A DNA stretch of 10,563 nt. Source: Bacteroidetes bacterium UBA6161 (lineage in GTDB: Bacteria > Bacteroidota > Bacteroidia > NS11-12g > UBA955). The stretch spans positions 44,512 through 55,074 of the forward strand of contig DIUJ01000015.1 of the NCBI GenBank assembly GCA_002422315.1, given 5' to 3'. Below the pieces are notes generated by a model. It saw nothing but the letters and a program-made list of their open reading frames with translations, made no database searches and was not told the DNA's origin. A program made the position numbers and the translations under genes. Positions within the stretch are counted from its first letter, which is position 1, and every line of letters starts with the position of its first letter. Of the stretch, positions 1-7,239 are shown piece after piece.

Positions 1-74
1 ACGCTTCGGTCAGAGTGTGACATTTGTCGTCATCACCCAAGGGGCAAAATACGCTAATGCGTATTTTGGGTTTA
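1..74 (-). repeat. Left arm of a dispersed inverted repeat, with an internal perfect hairpin
   Basis: Read on the minus strand, this stretch matches 5150-5238. The first 20 bases (74 to 55) and the last 20 bases (20 to 1) are identical in both copies; the middle is diverged and 15 bases shorter here. It contains a perfect 10-bp stem (45-54 pairing with 59-68) with the loop TAAT. It lies just behind the membrane-protein gene, and that gene's stop codon (72-74) is inside the repeat. The hairpin may stabilise or end the operon mRNA, although no clean U-tract follows it. The repeat may continue beyond the window edge. No transposase is present, so an intergenic repeat family fits better than an active IS. 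Confidence 0.75.
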
Positions 75-1043
75 AGCTACTAGAAACTTGTATTGAAAAA
101 TAAATACAGTAGCCAAGAACAACCAATGAAAAATAAGTTTTAGCTTTCCAATTTTATGGGGACTCGTATAATAGTAAGCCAAAATAAGGCTACCTGGCAT
201 TACCAATAAAATACTCTCGTGTAGAGGGCTTTGGTGGCCAGTAAATACAAGTATAACTACCACCCCAATGTAGATGTAAAGCAACTGAAAAATACGCCTT
301 GTTTTAATATTATTTTTAGAAAAATTAGCAACAAGACGAAAAGTAGCAAACAAAATAAATACAAACACAAAAGGAAACGCAGAGTATATAAATGGCTGAT
401 AACCATTGAAATTAAGAAAATCAGGCATGTTATAATACGTAGGAACCCACTTAGAATAAACTATATAGTTTACAATAAAAGAAAGGTATATAGGTAGTGA
501 GAATCCAAAAACGGAGACGATTAATTCTTTAAAATTAAAGTTTCGAAAGAATAAAATGCCAAGAATTAGAAAAGGGAAAAATACAAAATAGGAAACACTG
601 AAAAGAATAGTAATCCCTGCTAAAAGCCCTGAAAAGAAGATGGAATCTATAGGATTATTTGCTTTGTACAGTTCGAAAATCCGATGAAATGAGAAAATAA
701 TAATGAGGTTGATAACAGTAGAAGGACCTATATAATAATACTCTTCAAAAAAGGAACTAAGAATAACATAAAAATAGGAACTCAAATAATTACTTCTGAA
801 TAAAATTTCGTGTTTTATTACCACAAAATTTAATGCTAAGGCCGTAAAATAGACCAACAAAGTACTTAAAGAAAAAGCCATCCATTTATTTTGGTTTATA
901 AATACAAAAAAAGTGGAGATATTTTCGCTTGTAAACTGAGGAGTCTCAAAATCCTTAAACAAGAAATTAACTCTGAATAAGAACATTACTACAAAAACCA
1001 GGATAGGGTTTGTGGGTTTAATATCAGAAAACCAGCGTATCAA
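72..1043 (-). CDS. Multipass inner-membrane protein, DUF6427-like
   Basis: The 323-residue protein is strongly hydrophobic, with roughly eight to ten membrane segments (about residues 12-29, 55-77, 85-100, 105-125, 135-160, 170-195, 215-238, 255-270, 278-293 and 303-320). The start IRWFSDIKPTNP followed at once by a membrane helix, the overall length, and the helix-plus-basic-loop pattern near residue 120 resemble the Bacteroidota-specific DUF6427 family, whose function is unknown. This is recall-based, not a search result. The start codon is TTG at 1043: no in-frame ATG exists between it and an upstream stop, and the next Met (residue 20) would cut the first helix. The TTG is 1 nt after the stop of the preceding gene, which suggests translational coupling. 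The stop codon lies inside the repeat at 1-74. Confidence 0.75.
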   Translation of the reverse strand: MIRWFSDIKPTNPILVFVVMFLFRVNFLFKDFETPQFTSENISTFFVFINQNKWMAFSLSTLLVYFTALALNFVVIKHEILFRSNYLSSYFYVILSSFFEEYYYIGPSTVINLIIIFSFHRIFELYKANNPIDSIFFSGLLAGITILFSVSYFVFFPFLILGILFFRNFNFKELIVSVFGFSLPIYLSFIVNYIVYSKWVPTYYNMPDFLNFNGYQPFIYSAFPFVFVFILFATFRLVANFSKNNIKTRRIFQLLYIYIGVVVILVFTGHQSPLHESILLVMPGSLILAYYYTSPHKIGKLKLIFHWLFLATVFIFQYKFLVA

Positions 1044-1044
1044 T

Positions 1045-2514
1045 TTATTCGTATGTTAATTTAACTAGAGAGTATTCCCTTTGTTTTAGTACCGGTACAA
1101 CCAGCCTATTGTAGCCTACTTGCCTTCCTTCTACCGGAACCACAAAAGAATAATATTTTTCTGTATTAAACAACACACTACTTTCTAAATTCCCGTCTTT
1201 GTCTAATTTGTATTGAATTACATCTCCACCCCTTCTATCGCGCTCATTATACACTATATGAATGGCATCTGGGCTCACGCCCACCAGTATAGAACTAAAA
1301 TATCCATAATCATCTACCGAAGTTTGCCTTTTGGGAATTACTTTGTTCCAAGCTACTTGGCCATCGGATTCTAAAGCTATGCAGATAACTTCATCATAAT
1401 TGTACATTCTTTGGTTTACGGGCACCGGAATGCCTTGGGTCATTACTTGGTCTTGCTGCATTATCATAAAATACCTTTCTGCAATAAAAACGCCTCTCCC
1501 ATCTGCAGTTCGTATGTATTTTTTTAGAAAAAAATGGCTCATCTGCTCCCCCTTATCTGCTAGTTTCTTACCAATAACTTGTTCTATAAATTCTGTTTTA
1601 AAAGGGCTAAATATACTGGATACAATTTGGGCATTGGCACAATCTATTTGTACTTGTAAGATTCCTTTTTGAGTTGAATTAATTTCAGGCCCGTAGAGTC
1701 CAGCCAAAAACACATGCTTTAATTTGGGATCATATACAAAGCTTAAATCTGTTGCTTTAAAAGGCTTTTCGGTAATAGGAAGACTAAGAAGCTTCTTAGT
1801 TTTATTTTGATATATATATAGATGGCTTTCTAATCTCCCTTCTCCTAATTTAAAATTCTTGTTATTGAATTCAAAGGTTCCATAAAAATTCCCTAAGGAG
1901 TCTACAAAAAAATCTTGCACATCTTTCTCATTCACAGGCATGCCTATTTCTAGAGAATCAAAGTACAATATTTCGGCATACTTGTTTACCAATTGATAAT
2001 AAACCATGCTTTTAGAGCCCATATTTCGGACCCCAAGTACACTTAAGTGCTGCTTGTTATAGCTATTTTTCACAGCAAAAAAACTATTCCCAAATTTACT
2101 ATCCTCTTTCAGGCTCATCCACTCCATTTTAGACGGAGAAATATGGTTCTCTTCTTGTACTAGTTGAACCATTAACTTATTGGTATTGGGTGTTTCTTTT
2201 CTAGAAGAATGAACTACCACTACACCGGTATCAAAAACAGCAATTCTCTCCAAGGTTCCACCCCCTAATTTAAAGTACTTCTTGGTGAGAAAAAATAACT
2301 GGTGCGAGTATTTTTCTATTGCAAAGTTTTGAATGTTGCCATTCCTTGCAGAATGACTAAGAACAAAAACCCCAGATTCGTTTTCTCCAAGTACTAAATA
2401 ATAGCTGTTCTTAGAATTCTTTCGAGGGTCTTCGCCCCAGGTTATATTCTGCGCAAAAACTGCAACCTGAGTTAAAATAAGAACAACAAGGCTGGAGTAT
2501 TGCAGAATATTCAT
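1045..2514 (-). CDS. Exported protein of unknown function, probable beta-propeller-like fold
   Basis: The 489-residue product begins with a signal peptide (hydrophobic core about residues 5-19, likely cleavage after VFA at 19-21, before QN). The rest is soluble, rich in aromatic and beta-forming residues, with repeated phrases of the kind seen in propeller blades, such as SLGNFYGTFEF and DPKLKHVFLAGLY. I recognise no catalytic motif or named domain. There is no C-terminal sorting domain, so it should remain in the periplasm or reach the outer membrane by another route; no lipobox cysteine is visible. The ATG at 2514 is 10 nt after the stop of the T9SS-cargo gene and the reading frame ends 1 nt before the membrane-protein gene, so it is the middle gene of a three-gene operon. 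Function cannot be assigned. Confidence 0.8.
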   Translation of the reverse strand: MNILQYSSLVVLILTQVAVFAQNITWGEDPRKNSKNSYYLVLGENESGVFVLSHSARNGNIQNFAIEKYSHQLFFLTKKYFKLGGGTLERIAVFDTGVVVVHSSRKETPNTNKLMVQLVQEENHISPSKMEWMSLKEDSKFGNSFFAVKNSYNKQHLSVLGVRNMGSKSMVYYQLVNKYAEILYFDSLEIGMPVNEKDVQDFFVDSLGNFYGTFEFNNKNFKLGEGRLESHLYIYQNKTKKLLSLPITEKPFKATDLSFVYDPKLKHVFLAGLYGPEINSTQKGILQVQIDCANAQIVSSIFSPFKTEFIEQVIGKKLADKGEQMSHFFLKKYIRTADGRGVFIAERYFMIMQQDQVMTQGIPVPVNQRMYNYDEVICIALESDGQVAWNKVIPKRQTSVDDYGYFSSILVGVSPDAIHIVYNERDRRGGDVIQYKLDKDGNLESSVLFNTEKYYSFVVPVEGRQVGYNRLVVPVLKQREYSLVKLTYE

Positions 2515-2524
2515 AAAATTAAAT

Positions 2525-4432
2525 TTAATTATCGGCTATTAATATCCTTTCGGACAAAACATTTTTGTCATCGCGATTAATTACGAGTAGATATGTTCCT
2601 ATGCTTAGGTCATTGGCAGAAAAAACCAATCTATATTTTCCTTTAACCAATTTATCTTCATACACTTGACGTATTCTTTTCCCTACCATGTCGTATATCT
2701 CTATGGTATAGGCCCCATCTTCTTCCGCATTAAAAGCCAAATTAAAATCTCTGAAATTACCTTGAACTGGATTTGGCCAAATAGAAACTTGTGTGTTTAA
2801 TTCTACCTGTTCCTCTCCCTCTTTACTGATAATTTGAGCATTATAATTTCTCCAATGCCTGGTTAGTTGTGTATTGGGGGTATTGGCGCCATAGCATGCA
2901 CTAATCCAAACTTCTGGCCTTCCTGTTCCATATCGCTTGTGAATACCGGAATAATCTCCCCATCTTGTAGAGTTATTGGAAGTAAAAATAGAAACAAAGC
3001 TTTCCCCATCTTTAACCACCTTAGGTTTACTAAAAGCCATTTCGCGGTTGCATGTCATAACCCCAATTTCGGGGAATTTTGCAACACTGCTGGATGTGTA
3101 TACAATCAAGGCGGTAGGATCTTCTTCGTTGTTGGAAAAAGGGGCAATAGCTGCAAAAGCATAATCATTGGCTTCATCAAAAAAAACTTTATTGGTTGCC
3201 AATCTTGAGTTTACATCTATTCTTGTATAATTTATAGAACTAAAATTCGAAGGGCTAGCGGAAGTATGCACAGTATGAATAATTCCATTTTGCATATACG
3301 CATTTTTAATTCTAGCATCGCCCGATATAAGCAGTACTCCGGTATTTCTTTGGCTCGAAAACCTCTCTGCCCTAAACATTTGAATACCCGCAGAAGTAAC
3401 TTCAATACTTGGATTTTTGTCTAGTGTATTGGTAATTCTATACAAGTAAATTTTGCTCCCTCCATTTGCCACTGTGCTTACAAAATACATATCTTCCATA
3501 GTATTTGGCACAAAAGCATAAGGTGCTGGCACCATGGTAAAAGGCAAGTTGTTGTCGTCGTTTCTAAGCATAGCTCCGCCAGATGCAGCGCCCCATAATC
3601 TACTATTTAACGTAGTACCATCGTAACCATTTTCTTTGTCAATTTGAAAAACAACTTTGTTTGCATACGAGTTTGTGGTATTTGTAAATAAATTACCTGT
3701 AACAAATAATTCCTTAGAATTTATGCCAATATTGGGATAGTCAAACCATAGGTTGTTAGAGAATGCATTTCCATTGAAAGTATATACATTCCAACCATCT
3801 GCTGCAGGATTGTTGGATCTAGAAAAACATACCAAAACCCTAGAAGTAGTGGAATTTGAACCATGTAAAATTACAAGTATAAATCTATCAAAATCCGGAT
3901 CGTAAAGCACCTTTGGGTCGTATATGGTAGAATTAAGCGCTGCATTGTCGAAAAAAGAAGCATTCATAACCCTGGATTGCAACCTTGTACCCATAGAGTC
4001 AGTAATATAAATATTGGTATTTACCACACTTACCACTATGCCACCGTTCGACACAGCAATATTATTATCCATAGGGGTTACATTGTTAAAAGTATTCGCT
4101 TCGTAAGCTACTTTTACCCTAAGACTATCTACCAAAGCATTTCTTCTAACCCCTTGACTGTTTATACTCTCCCATGTAAGTTTATTTTTAGCTGCTATAT
4201 GGGCCGAATCTGGAATCAATCCAGTTAAGCCGGGGTGGTCTATTCTCTTTACAGAAACAAAATTATCGTTGCCTTCTTTCACTCCTGCAATAGAGCTTCT
4301 TTCAACTTGAATTAACTTAGAGGCTGTTTCTACTTTTTCAAATTCTTTAAAACTAGTTGTAGTTTGAGCAACTAAAGAAACCGAAGTGTATAAAAATAAT
4401 AAGGCTAAAATCTTAGGTATAGTTCTTTTCAT
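2525..4432 (-). CDS. T9SS-secreted protein with C-terminal type A sorting domain
   Basis: The 635-residue protein has a classical signal peptide (residues 1-22, KRTIPK basic start, LALLFLYTSVSLVA core). It ends in an approximately 87-residue Por secretion-system sorting domain (about 549-635): WPNP at 552-555, then YTIEIYDMVGKRI and GTYLLVI, the usual TIGR04183-type pattern. Such proteins cross the outer membrane through the type IX system and lose this domain at the surface. The central region contains DPKVLYDPDFDRF (172-183 area), a phrase seen in sialidase-like or propeller-like secreted proteins, but no sialidase Asp-box series is evident. It is the first gene of the operon with the genes ending at 1045 and 72. 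A weak -7-like sequence (TGGTTTTG, minus strand, 4476-4469) lies about 37 nt upstream. The substrate or partner is unknown. Confidence 0.88.
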   Translation of the reverse strand: MKRTIPKILALLFLYTSVSLVAQTTTSFKEFEKVETASKLIQVERSSIAGVKEGNDNFVSVKRIDHPGLTGLIPDSAHIAAKNKLTWESINSQGVRRNALVDSLRVKVAYEANTFNNVTPMDNNIAVSNGGIVVSVVNTNIYITDSMGTRLQSRVMNASFFDNAALNSTIYDPKVLYDPDFDRFILVILHGSNSTTSRVLVCFSRSNNPAADGWNVYTFNGNAFSNNLWFDYPNIGINSKELFVTGNLFTNTTNSYANKVVFQIDKENGYDGTTLNSRLWGAASGGAMLRNDDNNLPFTMVPAPYAFVPNTMEDMYFVSTVANGGSKIYLYRITNTLDKNPSIEVTSAGIQMFRAERFSSQRNTGVLLISGDARIKNAYMQNGIIHTVHTSASPSNFSSINYTRIDVNSRLATNKVFFDEANDYAFAAIAPFSNNEEDPTALIVYTSSSVAKFPEIGVMTCNREMAFSKPKVVKDGESFVSIFTSNNSTRWGDYSGIHKRYGTGRPEVWISACYGANTPNTQLTRHWRNYNAQIISKEGEEQVELNTQVSIWPNPVQGNFRDFNLAFNAEEDGAYTIEIYDMVGKRIRQVYEDKLVKGKYRLVFSANDLSIGTYLLVINRDDKNVLSERILIADN

Positions 4433-4521
4433 ATAGGTCGGTAAAATTAAGTAATTAGATACTTATATCAAAACCAGCCTACGCGCTTTTCGACTTAAAG
4501 GTATATTTTGAAATATGAAAA

Positions 4522-4965
4522 TTATTTTTGAGACAAGATCTGCCAAGTTTTATCGGCCAACAACTGAACAGAAGCTAGCCATTCAGAATATGGGCAGTTT
4601 TTACCCCACTCGTAGGGAGCAACCAAACTTAAAACTTCCTTGTGTTGATGCAAATACAAATGGTAAACACACCCAGCTACAGGCTCAAATCCTATATCTG
4701 CTTTGTAAATTCTATGCGAAACTTCGATTCTTTCTTCGATTTGTTTTACCTGAAGCATAATCAAATCCGCTTGTTTTTTCAACATTTCTATTTGTTGCAT
4801 AGCTTGCTGCTGCATGGTATCCAGTGCTGTAGCTTTAAGCAAACGCTTGTCTATAGGTTTTATAATTGGAGAAGAAACAGAAGTAGGATAAGGGGCAAAC
4901 TTATCCTCGCCTTGGTACAATGCATCTGTTTTTTTGGGATCAATAAAGTCTTTTGATTCATTCAC
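4522..4965 (-). CDS. DUF2452 family protein, GTG start
   Basis: The 147-residue soluble protein matches the DUF2452 pattern known from Bacteroidota and eukaryotes: KPIDKRLLKATA (36-47), a Gln/Met-rich helix likely to form a coiled coil (about 50-80), RIEVSHRIYKADIGFEPVAG followed by VYHLYLH, then LSLVAPYEWG and LLADKTW near the C-terminus. The family has no established biochemical function that I know of. The start is GTG at 4965; no in-frame ATG occurs between it and an upstream stop at 5011-5013, and the next Met (residue 51) lies inside the conserved core. The gene stands alone: 89 nt separate its end from the start of the T9SS-cargo gene, on the same strand. Read-through into that operon is possible but not shown. 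Confidence 0.85.
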   Translation of the reverse strand: MNESKDFIDPKKTDALYQGEDKFAPYPTSVSSPIIKPIDKRLLKATALDTMQQQAMQQIEMLKKQADLIMLQVKQIEERIEVSHRIYKADIGFEPVAGCVYHLYLHQHKEVLSLVAPYEWGKNCPYSEWLASVQLLADKTWQILSQK

Positions 4966-4976
4966 ATAAACATAAC

Positions 4977-5000
4977 AGATAGTTTTGTAGATAGTTTTGT
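4977..5000. repeat. Perfect 12-bp tandem direct repeat upstream of the DUF2452 gene
   Basis: AGATAGTTTTGT occurs twice back to back, 12 nt upstream of the GTG start at 4965. The distance and tandem phasing (about one helix turn) suit a regulator site or a UTR element, but no regulator is identified. It could also be a slippage duplication. Confidence 0.6.
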
Positions 5001-5149
5001 GAAATTTAGTTTATTCTTTTATCCTTGTTTTTTTCACTAAAATAAATTTAGCGAATCTTAGCCTTTGGCTTATGCTTTAAACAAATCTTAAGCCCATACT
5101 ATGAATACCTTAGGACTCCAATGCGCCGTGTAATAAGAGATTACTAAGT

Positions 5150-5238
5150 TAAACCCAAAATACGCATTAACTTATTTTGCCCTTTGGGCTGACAATCCTT
5201 ACTCTTGCGGTCAGGATTTCACACTCTGACCGAAGCGT
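5150..5238 (+). repeat. Right arm of the dispersed inverted repeat
   Basis: This 89-bp segment is the inverted counterpart of 1-74. The 20-bp ends 5150-5169 and 5219-5238 are identical to the left arm, while the middle carries 15 additional bases and several substitutions. The perfect stem of the left arm has decayed here (only AAAATA/TATTTT remains). A different 7-bp stem, CGGTCAG (5208-5214) with CTGACCG (5226-5232), involves the added bases. It lies 184 nt upstream of the DUF2452 start codon. Confidence 0.75.
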
Positions 5239-5441
5239 AATGAGCTGACGACCCTGACAAAATCCTTGATTTTCGTTAAGGTTTCAGGTCTTACAACTCC
5301 GATAGTCGTATAAGAAAGAGGTTAATCCTGACAAAAAATTGCTTTTTGAGTAATTTTTTCGTCAATTTAGCATTAATAAACTCTAATGCCGAAAGTGGGT
5401 TAAAATAAAATATTTATTTATACCATCCTATAAAACTAAAA

Positions 5442-5467
5442 AAAGGCTACCCTTTCGGATAGCCTTT
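5442..5467 (-). terminator. Minus-strand rho-independent terminator-like hairpin
   Basis: AAAGGCTACCC (5442-5452) pairs with GGATAGCCTTT (5457-5467) around a TTTC loop, with one mismatch. On the minus strand the stem is followed by a run of eight T. It sits about 280 nt beyond the mdh terminator with no gene between, so it is either a back-up terminator or the end of an unannotated short transcript. The plus-strand side has no T-run. Confidence 0.65.
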
Positions 5468-5748
5468 ACACTCACACAAGGTATATTGTAACTTACAGTA
5501 ACCTTCAATTTGAATTTATTTCAAGAATTTATATTCCTCATTGAAACAAGAATTCAAACTTCGCTAAGTTGGTTGAATATTGAATAAAATACCACTCTCA
5601 AAACCTTAATATATCACTATCAATTTATTAAAATTTGTAAAAAGCGAAGAATATCAGCCACTTACAGCGCCTTTAAAACTTGACTGCTTGGTGGAATTTA
5701 AAAGAGATATGGTATATAATAAGCTTTGTTTCAATACTTAAAAATAAA

Positions 5749-5779
5749 AAAGAGGTAAAACAGAATGCTTTACCTCTTT
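5749..5779 (-). terminator. mdh rho-independent terminator
   Basis: AAAGAGGTAAA (5749-5759) pairs perfectly with TTTACCTCTTT (5769-5779) over a 9-nt loop. On the minus strand it is followed by a T-rich tract. It begins 23 nt after the mdh stop codon, the expected place for a simple terminator of that gene. Confidence 0.85.
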
Positions 5780-5802
5780 GGTATATTTACAGACAGTAAG
5801 TC

Positions 5803-6726
5803 TTAACCTAACAGATTGTTTACACTTCTCACAGCCTCTGCACTTTTAGCAAACAAGTCTTTTTCTTCTGCATTCAAATCTAGTTCTACTATTTTCTCTA
5901 TGCCATCTTTGCCAATAATTACTGGCACACCCATGCAAATATCATGAAGTCCATATTCTCCTTCCAACCAAACAGAACAAGGGAAAAGTTTTTTCTGGTC
6001 ACATACTATGCTTTGCACCAAAGAAGATACCGCTGCTCCGGGAGCATACCAAGCGCTTGTTCCAAGCAATTTGGTAAGAGTTGCTCCACCTACCATAGTT
6101 TCGTTCACTACATGGTTCAATTGATCTGCAGATAAGAAGTTTGAAACAGGCGAACCAGTATAAGAAGCAAGTCTAGTAAGGGGAATCATGGTAGTATCTC
6201 CGTGCCCACCAATTACCATGCCGCTAACATCAGAAGCAGGGCAATTTAGAGCCTCTGAAAGTCTATATTTGAAACGAGCACTATCCAAGATACCGCCCAT
6301 TCCTATTACTTTATTTTTAGGCAAGCCACTAGTTTTGCAAGCCAAATAAGCCATTGTATCCATAGGGTTACTCACTACAATCAAAGTAGTATTAGGAGAA
6401 TACTTCAATACATTTTCTGCTACAGTTTTTACAATCCCTGCATTTATGTCTATTAACTCTTCGCGGGTCATGCCTGGCTTACGAGGAATTCCACTAGTAA
6501 TTACCACCACTTCGCTTCCCGCTGTTTTAGAATAATCGTTTGTTGTTCCAATCACTCTAGTATCAAATCCATTCAAAGTTGCAGTTTGCATTAGGTCCAT
6601 TGCTTTGCCTTCTGCAAAACCTTCTTTAATGTCTAATAAAACTACTTCTGAAGCAAAATTTTTGATTGCAATGTATTCTGCACAACTTGCGCCTACATTA
6701 CCAGCCCCTATTACACTAATTTTCAT
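5803..6726 (-). CDS. mdh: Malate dehydrogenase (NAD-dependent, LDH-like type)
   Basis: The 307-residue cytosolic enzyme interconverts malate and oxaloacetate with NAD in the TCA cycle. The Rossmann motif GAGNVG is at 7-12 and Asp32 closes the second strand, indicating NAD rather than NADP. The substrate loop IPRKPGMTR (80-88) carries the arginines that select dicarboxylates: Arg82 marks malate rather than lactate dehydrogenase, with Arg88 as the second. Asn120 (VSNP), Asp148 and Arg151 (LDSARF) and His175 (GGHGD) complete the active site. Length and sequence match the tetrameric bacterial type found in Bacteroidota and Chlorobi. It is monocistronic, with an ATG start, a -7 box at 6768-6775 and a strong hairpin terminator 23 nt after the stop. 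It is divergent from the ferredoxin operon. Confidence 0.97.
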   Translation of the reverse strand: MKISVIGAGNVGASCAEYIAIKNFASEVVLLDIKEGFAEGKAMDLMQTATLNGFDTRVIGTTNDYSKTAGSEVVVITSGIPRKPGMTREELIDINAGIVKTVAENVLKYSPNTTLIVVSNPMDTMAYLACKTSGLPKNKVIGMGGILDSARFKYRLSEALNCPASDVSGMVIGGHGDTTMIPLTRLASYTGSPVSNFLSADQLNHVVNETMVGGATLTKLLGTSAWYAPGAAVSSLVQSIVCDQKKLFPCSVWLEGEYGLHDICMGVPVIIGKDGIEKIVELDLNAEEKDLFAKSAEAVRSVNNLLG

Positions 6727-6767
6727 GATGTTATATAATTTATTTGGTTTATTTTTTTAAGTTTGCG

Positions 6768-6775
6768 CAAATCTA
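6768..6775 (-). promoter_or_regulatory. Candidate -7 box for mdh
   Basis: On the minus strand this reads TAGATTTG, a full match to the Bacteroidota -7 consensus TAnnTTTG. It lies 41 nt upstream of the mdh ATG, implying a leader of about 35 nt. No clear TTTG -33 element is visible at the expected spacing. Confidence 0.5.
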
Positions 6776-6864
6776 CCATTTTTTACATAAATACATTTCC
6801 ATGTTTTCGCTAAAAACAAACTACTTAACCACGAATAATCCACATTGATATCCGAACGCTTTTA

Positions 6865-6872
6865 TATCTTTG
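6865..6872 (+). promoter_or_regulatory. Candidate -7 box for the fdx-iscX-kdsC operon
   Basis: TATCTTTG fully matches TAnnTTTG and lies 24 nt upstream of the ferredoxin ATG. An ATTG at 6844-6847, 17 nt upstream, is an imperfect candidate -33 element (consensus TTTG at about 19 nt). The leader would be under 20 nt. Confidence 0.55.
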
Positions 6873-6896
6873 CCGCAATAACTATAAAGTTAAATC

Positions 6897-7223
6897 ATGG
6901 GTAAAATTATATTCAAATTCGAGACGGGGGAACCCCAAATAAGTGCAGAGATAGAAGAAGGGGAGAGCATTTTAGAAGTAGCATTGGACAGCGACATACA
7001 CCTAAGCCACAACTGCGGGGCCGTATGTGCGTGTTCTACCTGCCACATATATGTAGAAAAAGGCGAGGATATACTTGCCGAGATGAGCGACAAGGAAGAA
7101 GACTTTGTAGACAGGGCTAGAAACCCACGTATCAGTTCTAGATTGGCTTGCCAATGTGTAGTTGAGGGCGAAGGGGAAATTGTTGTTACCATACCAGACC
7201 AAAGTGGAATTATTGGACATTAA
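6897..7223 (+). CDS. fdx: ISC-type [2Fe-2S] ferredoxin
   Basis: The 108-residue protein is an adrenodoxin/Isc-type ferredoxin, an electron donor in Fe-S cluster assembly and related reactions in the cytosol. The cluster ligands follow the family spacing: Cys40, Cys46 and Cys49 (C-x5-C-x2-C) and Cys85 before the C-terminal strand; Cys44 and Cys87 are additional. The phrases LSHNCGAVCACSTC, EEDFVDRA and SSRLACQC are typical of this group rather than of plant-type ferredoxins. The ATG at 6897 is 24 nt after a candidate -7 box, and no Shine-Dalgarno sequence is seen. iscX follows after 16 nt. None of the other isc genes (iscS, iscU, hscA, hscB) is in the window. Confidence 0.95.
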   Translation: MGKIIFKFETGEPQISAEIEEGESILEVALDSDIHLSHNCGAVCACSTCHIYVEKGEDILAEMSDKEEDFVDRARNPRISSRLACQCVVEGEGEIVVTIPDQSGIIGH

Positions 7224-7239
7224 ATAAAATAAAAAAGAT

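Larger units (their letters stand above)
4966..5802. other. 837-nt intergenic region with repeats and hairpins, no gene seen
   Basis: I find no credible coding frame and no tRNA-like fold here. It holds a 12-bp tandem repeat (4977-5000), the right inverted-repeat arm (5150-5238), an AT-rich hairpin (5333-5342 pairing with 5350-5359), a short 6-bp inverted repeat (5370-5375 and 5384-5389), and two minus-strand terminator-like hairpins (5442-5467 and 5749-5779). The stretch 5239-5400 repeats short CCTGACAAA-like words and may be the continuation of the repeat at 5150-5238. Confidence 0.7.

Noticed and set aside
231..497. Plus-strand open frame of 88 codons, Lys/Arg/Tyr-rich
   Set aside because: It is antisense to the DUF6427-like membrane protein gene and has the skewed composition expected of the reverse of a hydrophobic coding sequence.
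2867..3208. Plus-strand open frame of 113 codons with many Cys residues
   Set aside because: It lies wholly antisense to the T9SS-secreted protein, whose signal peptide and sorting domain prove the other strand is coding.
5041..5160. Possible tRNA or small structured RNA between the DUF2452 gene and the repeat
   Set aside because: Short AGCC-like words recur, but there is no TTCGA-type T-loop, no cloverleaf pairing and no acceptor stem.
1..5238. Composite transposon or IS element bounded by the inverted repeats
   Set aside because: No transposase or integrase is encoded between or beside the arms, no target-site duplication can be assessed, and the arms are internally diverged. The pair is kept only as a repeat observation.
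6890..7220. Two minus-strand open frames of 100 and 72 codons
   Set aside because: Both are antisense to the ferredoxin, whose cluster cysteines and family motifs are unambiguous.
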